Assembly: GCA_003152875.1 (NCBI GenBank)
Contig: PMBF01000018.1
Location: forward strand, 42,726 to 75,533
Direction of reading: 5' to 3'
Length of the DNA: 32,808 bases
Source of the DNA: Ignavibacteriota bacterium
GTDB lineage: Bacteria > Bacteroidota > Ignavibacteria > UBA10030 > UBA6906
Shown: piece after piece, positions 22,819-31,168 of the stretch
Layout: each line of letters starts with the position of its first letter
How positions within the stretch are numbered: the stretch's first letter is position 1
Made by a program: the position numbers and the translations under genes
Notes under the pieces: model-generated
The model's database searches: none
The model's input: only the letters and a program-made list of their open reading frames with translations
Told to the model about the DNA's origin: nothing

Positions 22819-25092
22819 TCAGAGCTTGACTCTTGCCCCCACAACGATGTTTCGTTCGGCCCCGGGAAAGAAGGCGTTTCCCTCCCCGCTGGCAAAATAG
22901 AGCACGTTGAAGATGTTGCGCACCTCGGTTCGCAGCTCCACTTCCGTCCCCGCCACGGGGGGGAGAACGTAGAGGAGCTCCGCGTTGCAGAGCGTGTACG
23001 CGTCGTTACGGTTTGCGGGGTTCTTGAAGTTGTCAGTATAGAAGGGGCCGACGTATTTCAGGACCAACGATCCCGTGAAGTTGTTGTCACGGTACGTCAG
23101 GCGGAGGTTGCCGAGAATGTCCGGGAATCCGGCGATCGGATTGCCGTCGAGCGTGTCCAGCTTCCCCGAGTCATCGAGCATCTTGTAGTGTACCAGGCGG
23201 TTGGACGAGAGCGTGAGGTTGCCCGAGAGCTGGAGGTTCCATGGGAGCGCCGCCGATCCTTCCATCTCCACACCGAGATGGCGTGTTCGGCTTGCATTGC
23301 CCGTGACCGGTTGGCCGAAGATATCGACTTGTCCGCTCTTGATCAGCTCGTCGGAGAACTCCATCAGGTAGAAGCTCACGCCACCCTCAAGTGCTGCCGC
23401 ATGGTAGCGTCCTCCTATCTCCAGATCGAGGAGCCTTTCGGGTTTCGCCAGGGGATCCCCGAAATCGTACCGGATCCGTCCCCCGCTCGTGTCTGCGACG
23501 CGGAACTGCGGCGTCGCTCCGAAGTATGAATCTTCCGCCGCGTAGAGGTTCCGCATCGTCGGTTCGCGCGAGGTGAAAGCGGCGGACAGATACATGCTCG
23601 CCTCCGGGGTGATATTGTAGTTCAATCCCAGCCGGGGGTTGGCAAAAAGGTACGGGACATCGAACTGGTTTCCGAGGTATTTCTCGTTGCGTATGCCATA
23701 CCGGTTCCGAACAACCTGCAGGCTTGCCATCACCGAGAGATCTTCGCGAACACGGTAGATCTCATGCGCGTAGAGAGAGAAGATATCCCGCACGCCGTTA
23801 TACTCATAGAAATGGTAGTCGGGATCAAATCCGGAGGGCAGGTTTCCGGCATAACTGATTTTCCCCCAGTGAGTGGACCTGTGGATCCGAACTTCGGCCC
23901 CTACGGTGAGCATACCCGTCCCATGGTCGATCTCCGCCCGCGGGAGCCATCCCCACTGCCGGTTCCCCACATACCCCCGGACGAGCGCATCGACCGGATT
24001 GCCCTGGACCGGGATGCCGTACGCGGAACCCAGTCTCAGGGCCGTGGTATCGGCCCAGGATGCATCGTAGTCAAAGTATCCTTCCCCGGTGTAATAGAAG
24101 AGCGTATTGTAGAGCGTCAGGGTGGGCGAGAGTTTCCATTCATGGATGAGCTCATAATGGGGCTGGCTGAAGGCCTCGGTTTCCTGGGGACGACGCTCGG
24201 TGAACGACGCGTACCCCTGGCCGTCCGGTGCCGTCTCCCAGGAGGCGAGATTCTGGCGCCTGAGCCTGGGATCCCCCTTGACGAATTTCGGAAGACCGGT
24301 GTAGGCGAGGCCATCCTGAAGGGGGCCGCCGAAAAAGTGAAAGCGGGTGGTCATGGTGGGATCGATCCTGACGGCGCCGAAAAAGAATGAATTCAGATCG
24401 ACCCAGGAGTTCGTGCGGTAGCCGTCGCTGGTTATCGTTCCGAGCCGTCCGTACAGCATGTACCGGCCCCCCACGAGTCCCGAAGTGAAGGAGGCCGCGA
24501 GTTTCCGGGAATTCAGGGGGAATGACCTGGTGCTGTCGCCGAACTGCTGGAATCCAAAGTATGATTCGAGGGTGATGCCGGGCTCGCCGCTGAACGGGTT
24601 GGTGACGAGGTTGATCGAACCGCCGATCGCGGCGGGGCCATAGAACGCCGTGCCGGCGCCCCGCTGAACCTGGATTTCACCCGTGCTGGCGAGGAGGTCG
24701 GGGAAATCGATCCAGTACACGCCGTGATCCTCCGGGTCATTCTGGGGAATGCCGTTGACCATGACTGAGACGCGGCGTTGATCGAATCCCCGCAGGTTGA
24801 CATAGTTGTACCCGATTCCGTTGCCGTTCTCGGAGTAGGTGGTAATGGAGGGGAGCTCGGAGAGCAGGACAGGGACATCCTGCATTGAATAGCGCTCGTG
24901 CAAGTCGCGGGGTTTCAGGTCGGTGAATGTCACCGGGGTTTCCCGTTCGCGTGCCTGGGTGGCAGTAATGATGACGGGCGACATCTGATAGACCGTATCT
25001 GGTACGGGTCTCTGCTGAGCGAGCCCAGGAGGGGGCGGGAACGAGAGGAGCATGAAGACGAACAGAGATATTCCAGCGGACCATTTTACCAT
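22819..25092 (-). CDS. TonB-dependent outer-membrane receptor, thiamin-regulated
   Basis: A 757 aa receptor with signal peptide (to GLAQQ, ~residue 26) and a TonB-box-like segment SPVIITATQ (37-45). The plug domain has LLSELPSITTYSENGNG, RGFDQRRVSVMVNGIPQNDP and GEIQVQRGAGTAFYGPAAIGG. A 22-strand beta-barrel ends with a GARVKL C-terminus. It moves a ligand across the outer membrane using TonB energy. Placement behind a TPP riboswitch and before thiN makes thiamin, its phosphates or precursors the likely cargo, as for the thiamin-related receptors known in Bacteroidota. AAAGGAG 8-9 nt before ATG 25092 fixes the start; the longer frame begins with a TTG inside the terminator region. Confidence 0.95.
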   Translation of the reverse strand: MVKWSAGISLFVFMLLSFPPPPGLAQQRPVPDTVYQMSPVIITATQARERETPVTFTDLKPRDLHERYSMQDVPVLLSELPSITTYSENGNGIGYNYVNLRGFDQRRVSVMVNGIPQNDPEDHGVYWIDFPDLLASTGEIQVQRGAGTAFYGPAAIGGSINLVTNPFSGEPGITLESYFGFQQFGDSTRSFPLNSRKLAASFTSGLVGGRYMLYGRLGTITSDGYRTNSWVDLNSFFFGAVRIDPTMTTRFHFFGGPLQDGLAYTGLPKFVKGDPRLRRQNLASWETAPDGQGYASFTERRPQETEAFSQPHYELIHEWKLSPTLTLYNTLFYYTGEGYFDYDASWADTTALRLGSAYGIPVQGNPVDALVRGYVGNRQWGWLPRAEIDHGTGMLTVGAEVRIHRSTHWGKISYAGNLPSGFDPDYHFYEYNGVRDIFSLYAHEIYRVREDLSVMASLQVVRNRYGIRNEKYLGNQFDVPYLFANPRLGLNYNITPEASMYLSAAFTSREPTMRNLYAAEDSYFGATPQFRVADTSGGRIRYDFGDPLAKPERLLDLEIGGRYHAAALEGGVSFYLMEFSDELIKSGQVDIFGQPVTGNASRTRHLGVEMEGSAALPWNLQLSGNLTLSSNRLVHYKMLDDSGKLDTLDGNPIAGFPDILGNLRLTYRDNNFTGSLVLKYVGPFYTDNFKNPANRNDAYTLCNAELLYVLPPVAGTEVELRTEVRNIFNVLYFASGEGNAFFPGAERNIVVGARVKL

Positions 25093-25120
25093 GGCTTCTT
25101 CTCCTTTCCCCTGGCATCGC

Positions 25121-25153
25121 AAAAAAAACCGCTCTCGGGCAATGCCGAAGCGG
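25121..25153 (-). terminator. Intrinsic terminator of the TPP riboswitch expression platform
   Basis: On the minus strand CCGCTTCGG (25153-25145), a 6-nt loop, CCGAGAGCGG (25138-25129) and eight Ts (25128-25121) form a strong hairpin with one bulged base. It lies 25 nt downstream of the riboswitch P1 helix and before the receptor start. CTCCTTCCC (25160-25152) can pair instead with GGGAA-AAC-GGAG (25188-25177) at the 3' edge of the riboswitch. That pairing shares two bases with the terminator stem and includes the P1 3' arm, so it is a likely antiterminator. Confidence 0.85.
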
Positions 25154-25177
25154 GAAGGAGAACGCGAAAGTCCGTGC

Positions 25178-25266
<89 letters not shown>

Positions 25267-25274
25267 ATAGGTGG

Positions 25275-25303
25275 AAGATAGAAGGAAAGGACAAAGGAAG
25301 CAA
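25275..25303 (-). promoter_or_regulatory. Promoter candidate of the thiamin operon
   Basis: On the minus strand TTGCTT (25303-25298), a 17-nt spacer and TATCTT (25280-25275) would start transcription a few bases before the riboswitch P1 helix, as expected for a leader RNA. Confidence 0.45.
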
Positions 25304-25575
25304 ACATCCATCTGCTCAACGGCACGGGATTGGCAGGATTCACGCGCCCGTTCTGTGTACCCGTCCTGCAAGAATGGTATTGCAGGCGGGCAGAAACGGG
25401 GGGGGTGAAAAAAGCCGTGACATTTCGAGCGTTAATAGCGATATTGAATGCCGGGAGGATCAGCCCGCGAATACCCATGCTGGGGTAGAGACAACAGGCT
25501 GCTCACGATCCCTCCTTTCCCATCGCCCCGCCGGTCGGAGGATGACGATCGCGGGCACACTCATCCAGACGCTCG
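25304..25575. other. Divergent spacer with no recognised gene
   Basis: This 272-bp stretch separates the thiamin operon promoter from the Fpg-like gene. It has a run of eight Gs near 25400 and no open frame with coding character. I could not pick a convincing promoter for the plus-strand gene. Confidence 0.5.
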
Positions 25576-26457
25576 ATGCCGGAACTTCCGGACATTGTCT
25601 ATATCGCCGGAAAGCTGACCGGGGCGGTCACGGGAACGCCGGTCAGAGAGTTCACCGTCAAGCAGCCCGTTGTTCTGCGCAATACCTTTGACCGTCCGCC
25701 CGGGGAGTTGCTCACGGGCAGGGAGATCAGCACTGTAGGGTTCAAGGGTCCCTTCTTCATTTTCGGCTTCGGAGAGACGACGGAGCTGGTAGTGAACCTG
25801 ATGTACTCCGGCAGATTCCAACACCAGCGCCAGGGTGAAAAGCAGGACGGGCATCTCTGTCTTGCCATATCGTTTGCAGACGGCTTCCGGCTCAATCTCT
25901 GCGACGAGAACAAGATGGCAAAGGCGTATCTCGTCCCCGGGAACGACCATACCCACGTGCCGGGAATTGCCAGCCTGGGGATCGATATTGAGAGCCCTGC
26001 TTTTACGGCGGAGGCGTTCCGAGCTGTCGCAGCCCGGAACGGGCGGAAGCAGGTCCGCGTCATGATCAATGATCACACGATTCTGAGCAGCATCGGCAAT
26101 GCTTACGCGGACGAGATCCTGTTCGAGGCGGGCATTCACCCAAAAACGCTTGTGTCACGAATCCCGGCTGCGGATATCGATCGTCTGCACGGCGCGATCT
26201 GTTCTGTTATGGCATGGGGGATTGAGGAGGTCCGCCGGGCCGCCCAGCCCATCCAGGTGAAGGTCCGCGGCCATATGCGGGTGCGCAATCGTCACGGCCA
26301 GCCATGTCCGCGATGCGGCGCCACGATCAGGCGTGAAGGAGTGCGCGGATACGACGTCTTTTTCTGCCCTCGCTGCCAACCGGCAACGCGGCGGCATTTT
26401 ATCGACTGGAACAGGCCGCCCGCCGGTGACTCCGGACAAGATGCGGCCCGAGGGTGA
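25576..26457 (+). CDS. Fpg/Nei-family DNA glycosylase with divergent key residues
   Basis: A 293 aa base-excision-repair-type protein. The N-terminal catalytic Pro2-Glu3 is in MPELPD, the helix-two-turn-helix in SSIGNAYADEILFEAGIHP, and a C4 zinc finger in CPRCGATI...FFCPRCQ. Family members excise oxidised bases with lyase activity through Pro2. Several residues differ from E. coli Fpg: the hairpin Lys57 position is Pro (FKGPFFIF), the zinc-finger Arg258 position is Tyr (GYDVFFC), the DPRRFG loop is DENKMA and HLGMSG is NLMYSG. It may belong to a divergent branch with different specificity. It has a polar 20-residue tail after the finger. No strong ribosome-binding site is visible. Confidence 0.9.
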   Translation: MPELPDIVYIAGKLTGAVTGTPVREFTVKQPVVLRNTFDRPPGELLTGREISTVGFKGPFFIFGFGETTELVVNLMYSGRFQHQRQGEKQDGHLCLAISFADGFRLNLCDENKMAKAYLVPGNDHTHVPGIASLGIDIESPAFTAEAFRAVAARNGRKQVRVMINDHTILSSIGNAYADEILFEAGIHPKTLVSRIPAADIDRLHGAICSVMAWGIEEVRRAAQPIQVKVRGHMRVRNRHGQPCPRCGATIRREGVRGYDVFFCPRCQPATRRHFIDWNRPPAGDSGQDAARG

Positions 26458-26556
26458 AGCTCGTGGATGCCCCCGGGGTGGGACCCGAGACGGCGCCTGC
26501 CGAAACGGCGGGACGCGGTTATATCGACCGGCCGCTCCGCGGAGCGCCCGTCCTCA

Positions 26557-26586
26557 TTGCGATTCAACACCGAACGATGTTATATT
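26557..26586 (+). promoter_or_regulatory. Promoter candidate of the RsbRD-N protein gene
   Basis: TTGCGA (26557-26562), an 18-nt spacer and TATATT (26581-26586) lie about 30 nt before the ATG at 26615. The match is moderate. Confidence 0.35.
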
Positions 26587-26614
26587 GCAGCAACAACCTG
26601 GTGCGAGATCTGCC

Positions 26615-27076
26615 ATGACGATCCAGGAGCTTCTCGAGACGCATGCGGCCGCGATCATCAATGAGGCCACGGAATCGATTCGGTCTGCTCATGCGAAACA
26701 TTACGAACAGGCCGGGCATGAGCACCTTCACCAGCGTCTCAAGGCGCTCTATACGCTGACCACCAGGGGGGTAAAGGAGCGGAATCTCGGCCCGATGATC
26801 GCCCACGCGGAGACGGTTGCACGGGAACGGTTTTCCAGCGGATTCGATCTGTGGGAGGTCCAGACGGCATTCAACGCCCTCGAAGAGGCCATCTGGCGGC
26901 GCATCCTGACTGAGCTCCCTTCCGGGGAATTCGCCCAGGCGCTCGGTCTGGTGAGTACCATACTGGGCGCAGGGAAGGATACCCTGGCACGGCGGTATGT
27001 CGCTCTTGCCACGAAAGCAAGAGTCCCATCGCTCAACCTGCAATACCTCTTCAGCGGCACGGAACCTGGCGAGTGA
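26615..27076 (+). CDS. RsbRD N-terminal-domain protein (globin-like helical bundle)
   Basis: A 153 aa, almost entirely helical protein: ELLETHAAAIINEATESI, a YEQAGHEHLHQRLKALYTLTTRGV region, MIAHAETVARERFSSGFDLWEVQTAFNALEEAIWRRIL and a last helix ending TLARRYVALATKA. The FSSGFDLWEVQTAFNALEEAIW segment is typical of the RsbRD N-terminal family found at the front of stressosome sensors and some histidine kinases. Here it stands alone, without a STAS or kinase domain, so it may be a signalling subunit that works through a partner. The frame extends back to 26333 through the Fpg-like gene, but ATG 26615 fits the family start and the promoter position. Confidence 0.8.
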   Translation: MTIQELLETHAAAIINEATESIRSAHAKHYEQAGHEHLHQRLKALYTLTTRGVKERNLGPMIAHAETVARERFSSGFDLWEVQTAFNALEEAIWRRILTELPSGEFAQALGLVSTILGAGKDTLARRYVALATKARVPSLNLQYLFSGTEPGE

Positions 27077-27136
27077 TTCTCCCCGCCGAGCCGCGCCATT
27101 CCGGCGGGCCGCTGTCCACAATGAAAGGAGCCACTC

Positions 27137-27637
27137 GTGTTCTCTACCATCAAAGATTTCATCTTCATCTGGTCTCAGGAATTCGAATCGACGCAGAAGG
27201 TGTTCAAGCATTTGACGAACGGGAGCCTGAGCAGGGAAGTGGTGCCGGGCGGGAGGACACTCGGACGGCTCGCCTGGCATATTGTCACCACGATCCCCGA
27301 AATGCTCAACCGGACGGGACTGACGATCCCGGGTCCCGAGCACACCTCGACTCCTCCGGCATCTGCGAAGGAGATCTTCGACACGTATAATAAGGCAGCC
27401 GAGGCGCTCTTGAACCAGGTCAGGGAACTATGGAACGACGCTTCCCTGCAGGTTGAGGACGAAATGTACGGCGAGAAGTGGAAACGCAGCAACACCCTGA
27501 CGGCGCTTGTCTTTCACCAGATCCACCACCGGGCGCAGATGATGGTCCTGATGCGCCAGGCCGGCCTTGGCGTCCCGGGAATTTACGGACCCTCGAAGGA
27601 AGAGTGGGCAACCATGGGCATGCCGCCCCAGGAGTAG
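27137..27637 (+). CDS. DinB-like putative metal-dependent protein
   Basis: A 166 aa four-helix-bundle protein of the DinB/YfiT superfamily. Putative metal ligands are the His in GRLAWHIVTTIPE and the His pair in FHQIHHRAQMMVLMRQAG, the usual three-histidine arrangement. Family members include thiol transferases (bacillithiol or mycothiol S-transferases) and many uncharacterised proteins; the substrate here is unknown. The GTG start at 27137 is supported by AAAGGAG about 8 nt before it. The segment GLGVPGIYGPSKEEW at the end is common in one DinB branch. Confidence 0.9.
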   Translation: MFSTIKDFIFIWSQEFESTQKVFKHLTNGSLSREVVPGGRTLGRLAWHIVTTIPEMLNRTGLTIPGPEHTSTPPASAKEIFDTYNKAAEALLNQVRELWNDASLQVEDEMYGEKWKRSNTLTALVFHQIHHRAQMMVLMRQAGLGVPGIYGPSKEEWATMGMPPQE

Positions 27638-27664
27638 CGAATCGAAATCAGAAAGGAAATACCA

Positions 27665-27991
27665 ATGAAACATATCGCTCTGGCGTTGCTCCTCGCGGCG
27701 GCTTTCAGCACCTCGGGCGCAGGAGAAATCTACGGCACGCTGGCTGAAGGGACCAAGCCTCTTGCGGCCGGTACGAAATTGGAGATCACCGCGGGAGACA
27801 AGTCGTACGGCGGAGAGACAGACAAGTTCGGCGCGTACCGGGTGTTCGTGAAAGAGAAGGGAAAGTGCACGCTGAAGGTCCACATCAAGGACCAGACCGC
27901 AGCGTTCGATGTCATTTCGTTCGAGAAATCCACGCGCTACGACCTCGTCCTCGAAGCGAAGGACGGCAAATACAGTCTACGCCGCAAATAA
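27665..27991 (+). CDS. Secreted small beta-domain protein (carboxypeptidase-regulatory-like)
   Basis: A 108 aa protein with signal peptide (HIALALLLAAAFSTSGAG). A single domain follows with EIYGTLAEGTKPLAAGTKLEI, GAYRVFVKEKGKCTLKVHI and a closing strand YDLVLEAKDGKYSLRRK. This follows the beta-sandwich pattern of carboxypeptidase-regulatory-like (CarboxypepD_reg/Cna-B-type) domains. No catalytic residues are evident; it probably has a binding or structural role in the periplasm or outside. AGAAAGGAAA precedes the ATG by 5-6 nt. It lies 27 bp after the DinB-like gene and likely shares its transcript. Confidence 0.78.
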   Translation: MKHIALALLLAAAFSTSGAGEIYGTLAEGTKPLAAGTKLEITAGDKSYGGETDKFGAYRVFVKEKGKCTLKVHIKDQTAAFDVISFEKSTRYDLVLEAKDGKYSLRRK

Positions 27992-28018
27992 CGGACGGCG
28001 CAATCCTCCGGGGCAGCT

Positions 28019-28960
28019 ATGGCAGAAGAACAACGTGACCTGTGGGGCCGCCTGAGCCTCATGCTCCAGGCGGGAGGGGGTCTGTTCACCGCCGTCACGG
28101 TGGCAGTGATCGGGTTTTTCGGGTCAAGCTATCTGAAGACCAAGGAGCTGGCCGACACCGAATCCCGCGAACGGATGCAGGCCTACGAGACGAACGTCCG
28201 CATCTACACGGAGCTGATGAGCAAGCGGGAAGAAGCCGAAAGCGCCCTACGCAAGGACATGTTTGTCTCAATCATTCAATCGTTCCTGCGTCCCGGATCC
28301 GGTTCGATGGATGAGAAGGTGCTCAATCTTGAGCTGCTCTCCTACAACTTCCACGAATCGCTGAACCTCAAGCCTCTCTTTGTCTACCTGGAGAAGCAGG
28401 TCCAGGCATCCACGGATGCGAGGAAAAAGGGATACATTGACCGGCTCTACACCGTTGCCACGGAGATCTCGCGCAAGCAGATGCTTGTTCTCGAAAGCGC
28501 CGGAGCGAAAGTCGACCGGATGATCGACCTCGGTGATTTGAAGGACAACCCCGGCGGTCTCACGATTGAACCGGCCAAAATGATGCTGGACAGCATCCCG
28601 CGCACCTTCCAGCTTGTCTTGCTGGAGGCCGACACCAGGACGAAGAACCTCCGGTTCAGGCTGGAGATCCGGACGCCGCTCGACACCGCGGGAACGGTTG
28701 AGACGAACTCGGCGGAGTTCTGGGTCGGGTACTTCGACTTCCCCATGATCGACAACACCCGGCTCACGCACGACCAGCGGTGCGCCGTGGTCCTGAACGC
28801 GTTCGAGGACGGCGCGGCAGATATCACCCTGTCGTATTTTCCCGGCTCATACGCCAGCCTCAAGGAGAAGCCCTACTACTCTGAGGTGGTCGAGAGCCTG
28901 ATGCGGACGAATGCCCAGATGTCGCCCAGGATGGGAAAGGCCGTCGGGGCCGGAGAGTAG
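28019..28960 (+). CDS. Membrane-anchored hypothetical protein
   Basis: A 313 aa protein with one N-terminal membrane segment (GGGLFTAVTVAVIGFFGSSYL, ~21-41), then a long charged helical region (ELADTESRERMQAYETNVRIYTE) probably forming a coiled coil, and helical repeats to about residue 165. The C-terminal half is beta-rich: FQLVLLEADTRTKNLRFRLEI and FWVGYFDFPMIDNTRL look like a beta-sandwich. I do not recognise a family. It starts 27 bp after the preceding stop, which suggests an operon. Its in-plane topology (short cytoplasmic N-terminus, large periplasmic part) is an inference. Confidence 0.7.
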   Translation: MAEEQRDLWGRLSLMLQAGGGLFTAVTVAVIGFFGSSYLKTKELADTESRERMQAYETNVRIYTELMSKREEAESALRKDMFVSIIQSFLRPGSGSMDEKVLNLELLSYNFHESLNLKPLFVYLEKQVQASTDARKKGYIDRLYTVATEISRKQMLVLESAGAKVDRMIDLGDLKDNPGGLTIEPAKMMLDSIPRTFQLVLLEADTRTKNLRFRLEIRTPLDTAGTVETNSAEFWVGYFDFPMIDNTRLTHDQRCAVVLNAFEDGAADITLSYFPGSYASLKEKPYYSEVVESLMRTNAQMSPRMGKAVGAGE

Positions 28961-29037
28961 GAAATCCTCACGCGGCAATCGCCGCAACGCGGCAGCCGCC
29001 GCACACTCCGACACACGCAGTCCCGGGAGTCACGCGG

Positions 29038-30024
29038 ATGAGAACCATCTTCCTCTTCTTCCTTGCAGGTTATGCAGCCCTTTCTGCGCAGGCGCAGCAG
29101 CAGCCTCACATGCGCCCGGTCCACACGTTTTCGATCGTCGCGCGTGACTCAGTCACCGGAGAGATGGGCGTGGCGGTGCAATCCAACTGGTTCTCGGTGG
29201 GATCGCTTGTCACCTGGGCCGAGGCGGGCGTCGGAGCGGTCGCAACGCAGTCGTTTGTGGACCCCGCATACGGACCCCTCGGCCTTGATCTGATGCGCGC
29301 GGGCAAGAGTGCGCAGCAGGCGCTCGAAGGTCTGCTCTCCTCCGATCCGGGCAGGGACGTCCGGCAGGTGGCGATGGTCGACGTCCATGGGAATGTTGCG
29401 GCGCATACGGGATCGAAATGCATCCAGGCTGCGGGCCACCATGCGGGGAGAAACTACTCGGCGCAGGCGAACCTCATGCTGAATGAGGCGGTCTGGCCCG
29501 CGATGGCGAAGGCCTTCGAGGCTGCGCAGGGTGACCTGGCAGATCACCTGCTGGCAGCGCTCGATGCTGCGCAGGCGGCAGGGGGCGATATCCGGGGAAA
29601 ACAATCGGCCGCGATCCTCATTGTGCGCTCGACATCGAGCGGCCGCCCGTGGCTCGACAGGGTGATGGACCTGCGAGTGGAGGATCACAGCGAGCCTCTG
29701 GCCGAGCTGCGCCGGCTGGTCGTGCTTCAACGCGCCTATCAGCACATGAACAACGGGGACCTTGCAGTGGAGAAGAACGATGTGGATGGTGCTCTGCGCG
29801 AGTACAGTACTGCCGAGGCGATGGTTCCCGGAAATCTCGAGATGAAGTTCTGGCACGCGGTGGCGCTGGTGAACGCCGGACGCGTCGACACGTCCCTTCC
29901 GCTGTTCCGGGAGGTCTTTGCAAAGGACCGCCACTGGGCCCTCCTCCTCCCCCGCCTTCCTGCGAGCGGCACGCTCACGGCCAACGAGAAGACCCTCTCT
30001 CGCATTCTCTCGGAGGCCAAGTGA
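29038..30024 (+). CDS. DUF1028 family secreted Ntn-hydrolase-like protein
   Basis: A 328 aa protein with signal peptide (FLFFLAGYAALSAQA). The DUF1028 domain spans about residues 28-235: HTFSIVARDSVTGEMGVAVQS, FSVGSLVTWAEAGVGAVATQ, YGPLGLDLMRAG, VAAHTGSKC and GGDIRGKQSAAILIV. DUF1028 proteins have an Ntn-hydrolase-like fold; their reaction is not established. The usual autoprocessing nucleophile cannot be confirmed here. The C-terminal ~85 residues (YQHMNNGDLAVEKNDVDGAL, AEAMVPGNLEMKFWHAVALV) read like two TPR-type helical repeats. Rho starts 49 bp downstream. Confidence 0.88.
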   Translation: MRTIFLFFLAGYAALSAQAQQQPHMRPVHTFSIVARDSVTGEMGVAVQSNWFSVGSLVTWAEAGVGAVATQSFVDPAYGPLGLDLMRAGKSAQQALEGLLSSDPGRDVRQVAMVDVHGNVAAHTGSKCIQAAGHHAGRNYSAQANLMLNEAVWPAMAKAFEAAQGDLADHLLAALDAAQAAGGDIRGKQSAAILIVRSTSSGRPWLDRVMDLRVEDHSEPLAELRRLVVLQRAYQHMNNGDLAVEKNDVDGALREYSTAEAMVPGNLEMKFWHAVALVNAGRVDTSLPLFREVFAKDRHWALLLPRLPASGTLTANEKTLSRILSEAK

Positions 30025-30073
30025 CGGCCTTTTCACCTGCACTCCCAGGCATGCTCCCGGCAAAGGGGGCACG

Positions 30074-31168
30074 ATGAACGTCGCGTTTTCGGGGATTCTG
30101 GAAATCGATCAAAAGCGGTTTGGATTCGTCCGGACGCCATCGCTGACGCTTGCGCGCCAGACAACCGACCCTTTCGTCCCTCCATCGCTCATTGCAGAGT
30201 TGAATCTGAGGGCCGGGGCCAGCGTGGAGGGGCAGGCGGAACAGCGCCACGGGAAGAGCCCTGAGGTGAGGTTGATCAGCAGGATCAACGGCATGGGACC
30301 TGAACAGTGGAAGGGCGTGCGGGACTTCAGCTCCCATGATGTCGTGTCTCCGAACCAGCCGCTGAAGCTTGAAGGACCGGGCGCCAACGTGGCAATGCGG
30401 ATCGTCGGGCTGTTCTGCCCTATCGGGAAGGGGCAGCGCGCTCTGATTGTCTCCCCTCCCAAGGCGGGGAAGACCATGCTCCTTCAGCAGCTCGCGCACG
30501 CGGTCAGCGAGTTTAACCCATCGGTGGTCCTCCTGGTGCTCCTGATCGACGAGCGACCCGAAGAGGTCACCGACATGCGCCGGAGCATTCGCGGGGAGGT
30601 CTTCGCCAGCTCGAGCGACACCGACCGGGGCAACCAGGTCAGGCTCGCCCAGCTCGTGCTCGAATACGCCAGGCGCAAGGCGGAAGCGGGAAGCGATGTG
30701 GTCCTTCTGCTCGATTCGCTGACGCGGCTCGGCCGCGCGTTCAATATTCATCAAAAAAGCAGCGGCAAGACGCTCTCCGGCGGCGTCGACGCCCGTGCTC
30801 TCGAAATCCCGAAGCGCATTTTCGGCGCTGCGCGGAAGCTCGAGAACGGAGGATCGCTGACGATCCTCGCCACGGCCCTTATCGAGACCAACTCCAGGAT
30901 GGATGAGCTGATCTTCCAGGAATTCAAAGGGACAGGCAACATGGAGCTGGTTCTGGACCGGAAGCTTGCGGACGAACGCATTTTCCCCGCGATCAATCTC
31001 GGCCTCTCGGGGACCCGCCGCGAAGAGCTGTTGTTCGGCGTTGACAGCGGCCACCACCAGAACCTCAGGCGGGCGATCGCACGGCTCACTCCGCGCGATG
31101 CAATGCTGGCGGCGCTGAAGCTCACGGACCAGTATCCAACCAACGACCTCCTGCTGGGAAAATTCTGA
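30074..31168 (+). CDS. rho: Rho transcription termination factor, short form without the N-terminal helical domain
   Basis: A 364 aa RecA-type hexameric helicase. The protein begins directly in the cold-shock RNA-binding domain (FSGILEIDQKRFGFVRTP, then DPFVPPSLI) and lacks the ~50-residue Rho N-terminal helical bundle. The motor is intact: PIGKGQRALIVSPPKAGKT with Walker Lys133, DERPEEVTDM (catalytic Glu), LLLDSLTRLGRA (Walker B), Q-loop SSGKTLSGGVDARAL, R-loop FKGTGNMELVLDRKLADERIFPAI and SGTRREELLFG. Deviations from canonical Rho are SSDTDRGNQV in place of the STFDEPAxRHV segment and SSHDVVSPN in place of FENLTPLYPN. It could be the only Rho or a paralogue. Its stop overlaps the glycosylase start. 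Confidence 0.95.
   Translation: MNVAFSGILEIDQKRFGFVRTPSLTLARQTTDPFVPPSLIAELNLRAGASVEGQAEQRHGKSPEVRLISRINGMGPEQWKGVRDFSSHDVVSPNQPLKLEGPGANVAMRIVGLFCPIGKGQRALIVSPPKAGKTMLLQQLAHAVSEFNPSVVLLVLLIDERPEEVTDMRRSIRGEVFASSSDTDRGNQVRLAQLVLEYARRKAEAGSDVVLLLDSLTRLGRAFNIHQKSSGKTLSGGVDARALEIPKRIFGAARKLENGGSLTILATALIETNSRMDELIFQEFKGTGNMELVLDRKLADERIFPAINLGLSGTRREELLFGVDSGHHQNLRRAIARLTPRDAMLAALKLTDQYPTNDLLLGKF

Noticed and set aside
26533-26546. Perfect 14-bp palindrome CGCTCCGCGGAGCG between the Fpg-like and RsbRD-N genes
   Set aside because: It may be an operator or a stem, but no T-tract or second copy was seen, and such palindromes are expected by chance in GC-rich spacers.
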